Shown here: piece by piece, positions 62,809 through 64,000 of the stretch
Position numbering within the stretch: position 1 is the stretch's first letter
Layout: every line of letters starts with the position of its first letter
NCBI GenBank assembly: GCA_963514095.1
Contig: OY741268.1
Location: 12,112,208 to 12,176,207 of the forward strand
Direction: 5' to 3'
DNA length: 64,000 bases
Source of the DNA: Eutrigla gurnardus
Lineage: Eukaryota > Chordata > Actinopteri > Perciformes > Triglidae
Translations under genes and position numbers: made by a program
The notes under the pieces: model-generated
What the model was told of the DNA's origin: nothing
Databases searched by the model: none
The model's input: the letters and a program-made list of their open reading frames with translations, nothing else

Positions 62809-64000
62809 TGAAGAGTAGAAAAGTAAAAGTGAGGATCATTATTCATTCCAGACTGAGGGGTTCTTCACCTCGGTTTAGGCGTCCAGCAGAGAGCAACAGG
62901 TGTAGAAATGATTAGCCGTAATTCCCGGTGTTTGTTTTGCCGACTTGGGCGACCAGATGGATGGAGAGGCTCACACAGGACAACGCGACTGCCAGAGGTT
63001 TTAATCATTTGTATACCTCTCTGTGATCGAGTTCTAGTGTGAAATATAAATAGTGCTAATCCAGAAACCAGCTCTCGCCTCAGCAGGATAAAACAAACAC
63101 GAAGAATTACTGTCAAACCCCCACCCAATTTGGCCCAATCATGATGGAATAACGCACGTGTCCACATAGGTGAAATACAAGCTATTAAACAACACTGCAC
63201 TGACTGGAACCTGTTTGGATGCTTTAAGCCAGCTGTTAAATCATTATTATGTCCTTCTATTTTTCTTTTATTCATATCATCAGATTAAAGTTGCTCCTCT
63301 GGGAAGAGATCCTTTCTTTCTGACAGATTCAAACAATGATAAAGCTTAGGAGGATCAAGCGTAATACCATTAGCCTGATGGTGAACGCGTGTCTATGCTT
63401 AGAGCCGTGCAGATGTCAGAAGCTTCGGGGGGAAACCCTCAGATCAGGATCTCAGAGTTCCTGTAATGAATGCTAATATCGTGTGAAACAGACAAGTCGT
63501 TACAGGCGCTTAAAGAATGAAAATGGTGACGTTTTAAAGAGACCTGCGTCCCCAAAGCCCATTCTGATATTTCCATCATTTTATAACAAATCACACTTTA
63601 AAAATAAAAGATGTAAGACCTTTACACGCTGGAAAAGCTAGGAGTTTTTGTGATTAATAACCTTTTGTAACTTTTTTTTTTAGACAAAACCCTTATACTT
63701 CTCCCATTACTGAAAAACACTCTTATACTCTCTTTTAGCTTCCCTTAATTCTCGTTGAGATATTTTAATGGGCAGGAAAACAGGAAACATAGCAATACGG
63801 AGGGAAAAAAGTCAGACAAGCATAAATATTAAGGGAGTAGAAATACTAAGCAAGGTCTTGGCTCCATGTGTGTCCATAACTTACTCTGTCGCTGTAGTTC
63901 ATAAATATTAAGAAAAGGCTCACACTCCATCGCCACCATGAGCAATAAATCCATGGAGAAAAACTCAAAAGCTTTTATGTTTTTATTTTTATGTCGGCAT

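Larger units (their letters stand above)
59348..64000. other. Gene-free DNA far upstream of lbx2
   Basis: No gene recognised to the end of the window. Open frames such as 62,865-63,275 (minus) carry no motif. A well-placed ATG at 63,938 opens only about 20 codons before the window ends, so nothing can be said about it. Confidence 0.4.

Noticed and set aside
63930..64000. Strong start context 'gccaccatgag' near the right edge
   Set aside because: Only about 20 codons are visible before the window ends, and the residues match nothing recognised. It could equally be chance in AT-rich DNA.

Overview
The window is nuclear DNA from a ray-finned fish, most likely a spiny-rayed (percomorph) teleost. 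The evidence is two intact vertebrate genes with GT-AG introns, long (CA/TG)n and (GA)n microsatellites, and many degenerate interspersed repeats of teleost type (Tc1-like, TTAA-flanked T2/Kolobok-like, LINE relics and several anonymous families). There are no bacterial-style operons, CRISPR arrays or phage genes.

Layout. Positions 1-39,090 are a gene-free left arm. It holds a 1.8 kb foldback element (11,799-13,591), a LINE relic, dispersed repeats present in two copies each, and microsatellites. I found no convincing coding gene there. Positions 39,091-46,801 are pcgf1 on the + strand: nine coding exons, 261 aa, a RING finger and a C-terminal RAWUL domain, with a TATA-less GC/ETS/YY1-type promoter. 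Intron 4 is a nest of transposon relics. It holds a 24-copy, 26-bp minisatellite whose unit is recognisably a piece of a Tc1-like transposase gene. Positions 46,802-52,420 are the tail-to-tail intergenic region, with another Tc1-like relic and unique AT-rich DNA. Positions 52,423-53,917 are lbx2 on the - strand: two coding exons, 262 aa, a ladybird-type homeobox gene. Positions 53,918-64,000 are upstream of lbx2. No gene was found there. The stretch has fewer recognisable repeats than the left arm and several homeodomain/POU-type motifs, so it is a candidate cis-regulatory domain.

How the genes relate. PCGF1 is the defining subunit of the variant Polycomb complex PRC1.1. LBX2 is a developmental homeobox repressor. 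PCGF1 and LBX2 are also neighbours in mammals, which supports both assignments. In mammals TLX2 lies in the same cluster; it is not in this window.

I did not find a new gene system. The most notable structures are the transposase-derived minisatellite and the asymmetric foldback element. All similarity statements about repeats rest on recognition of family sequence and on comparison within the window, not on a database search.
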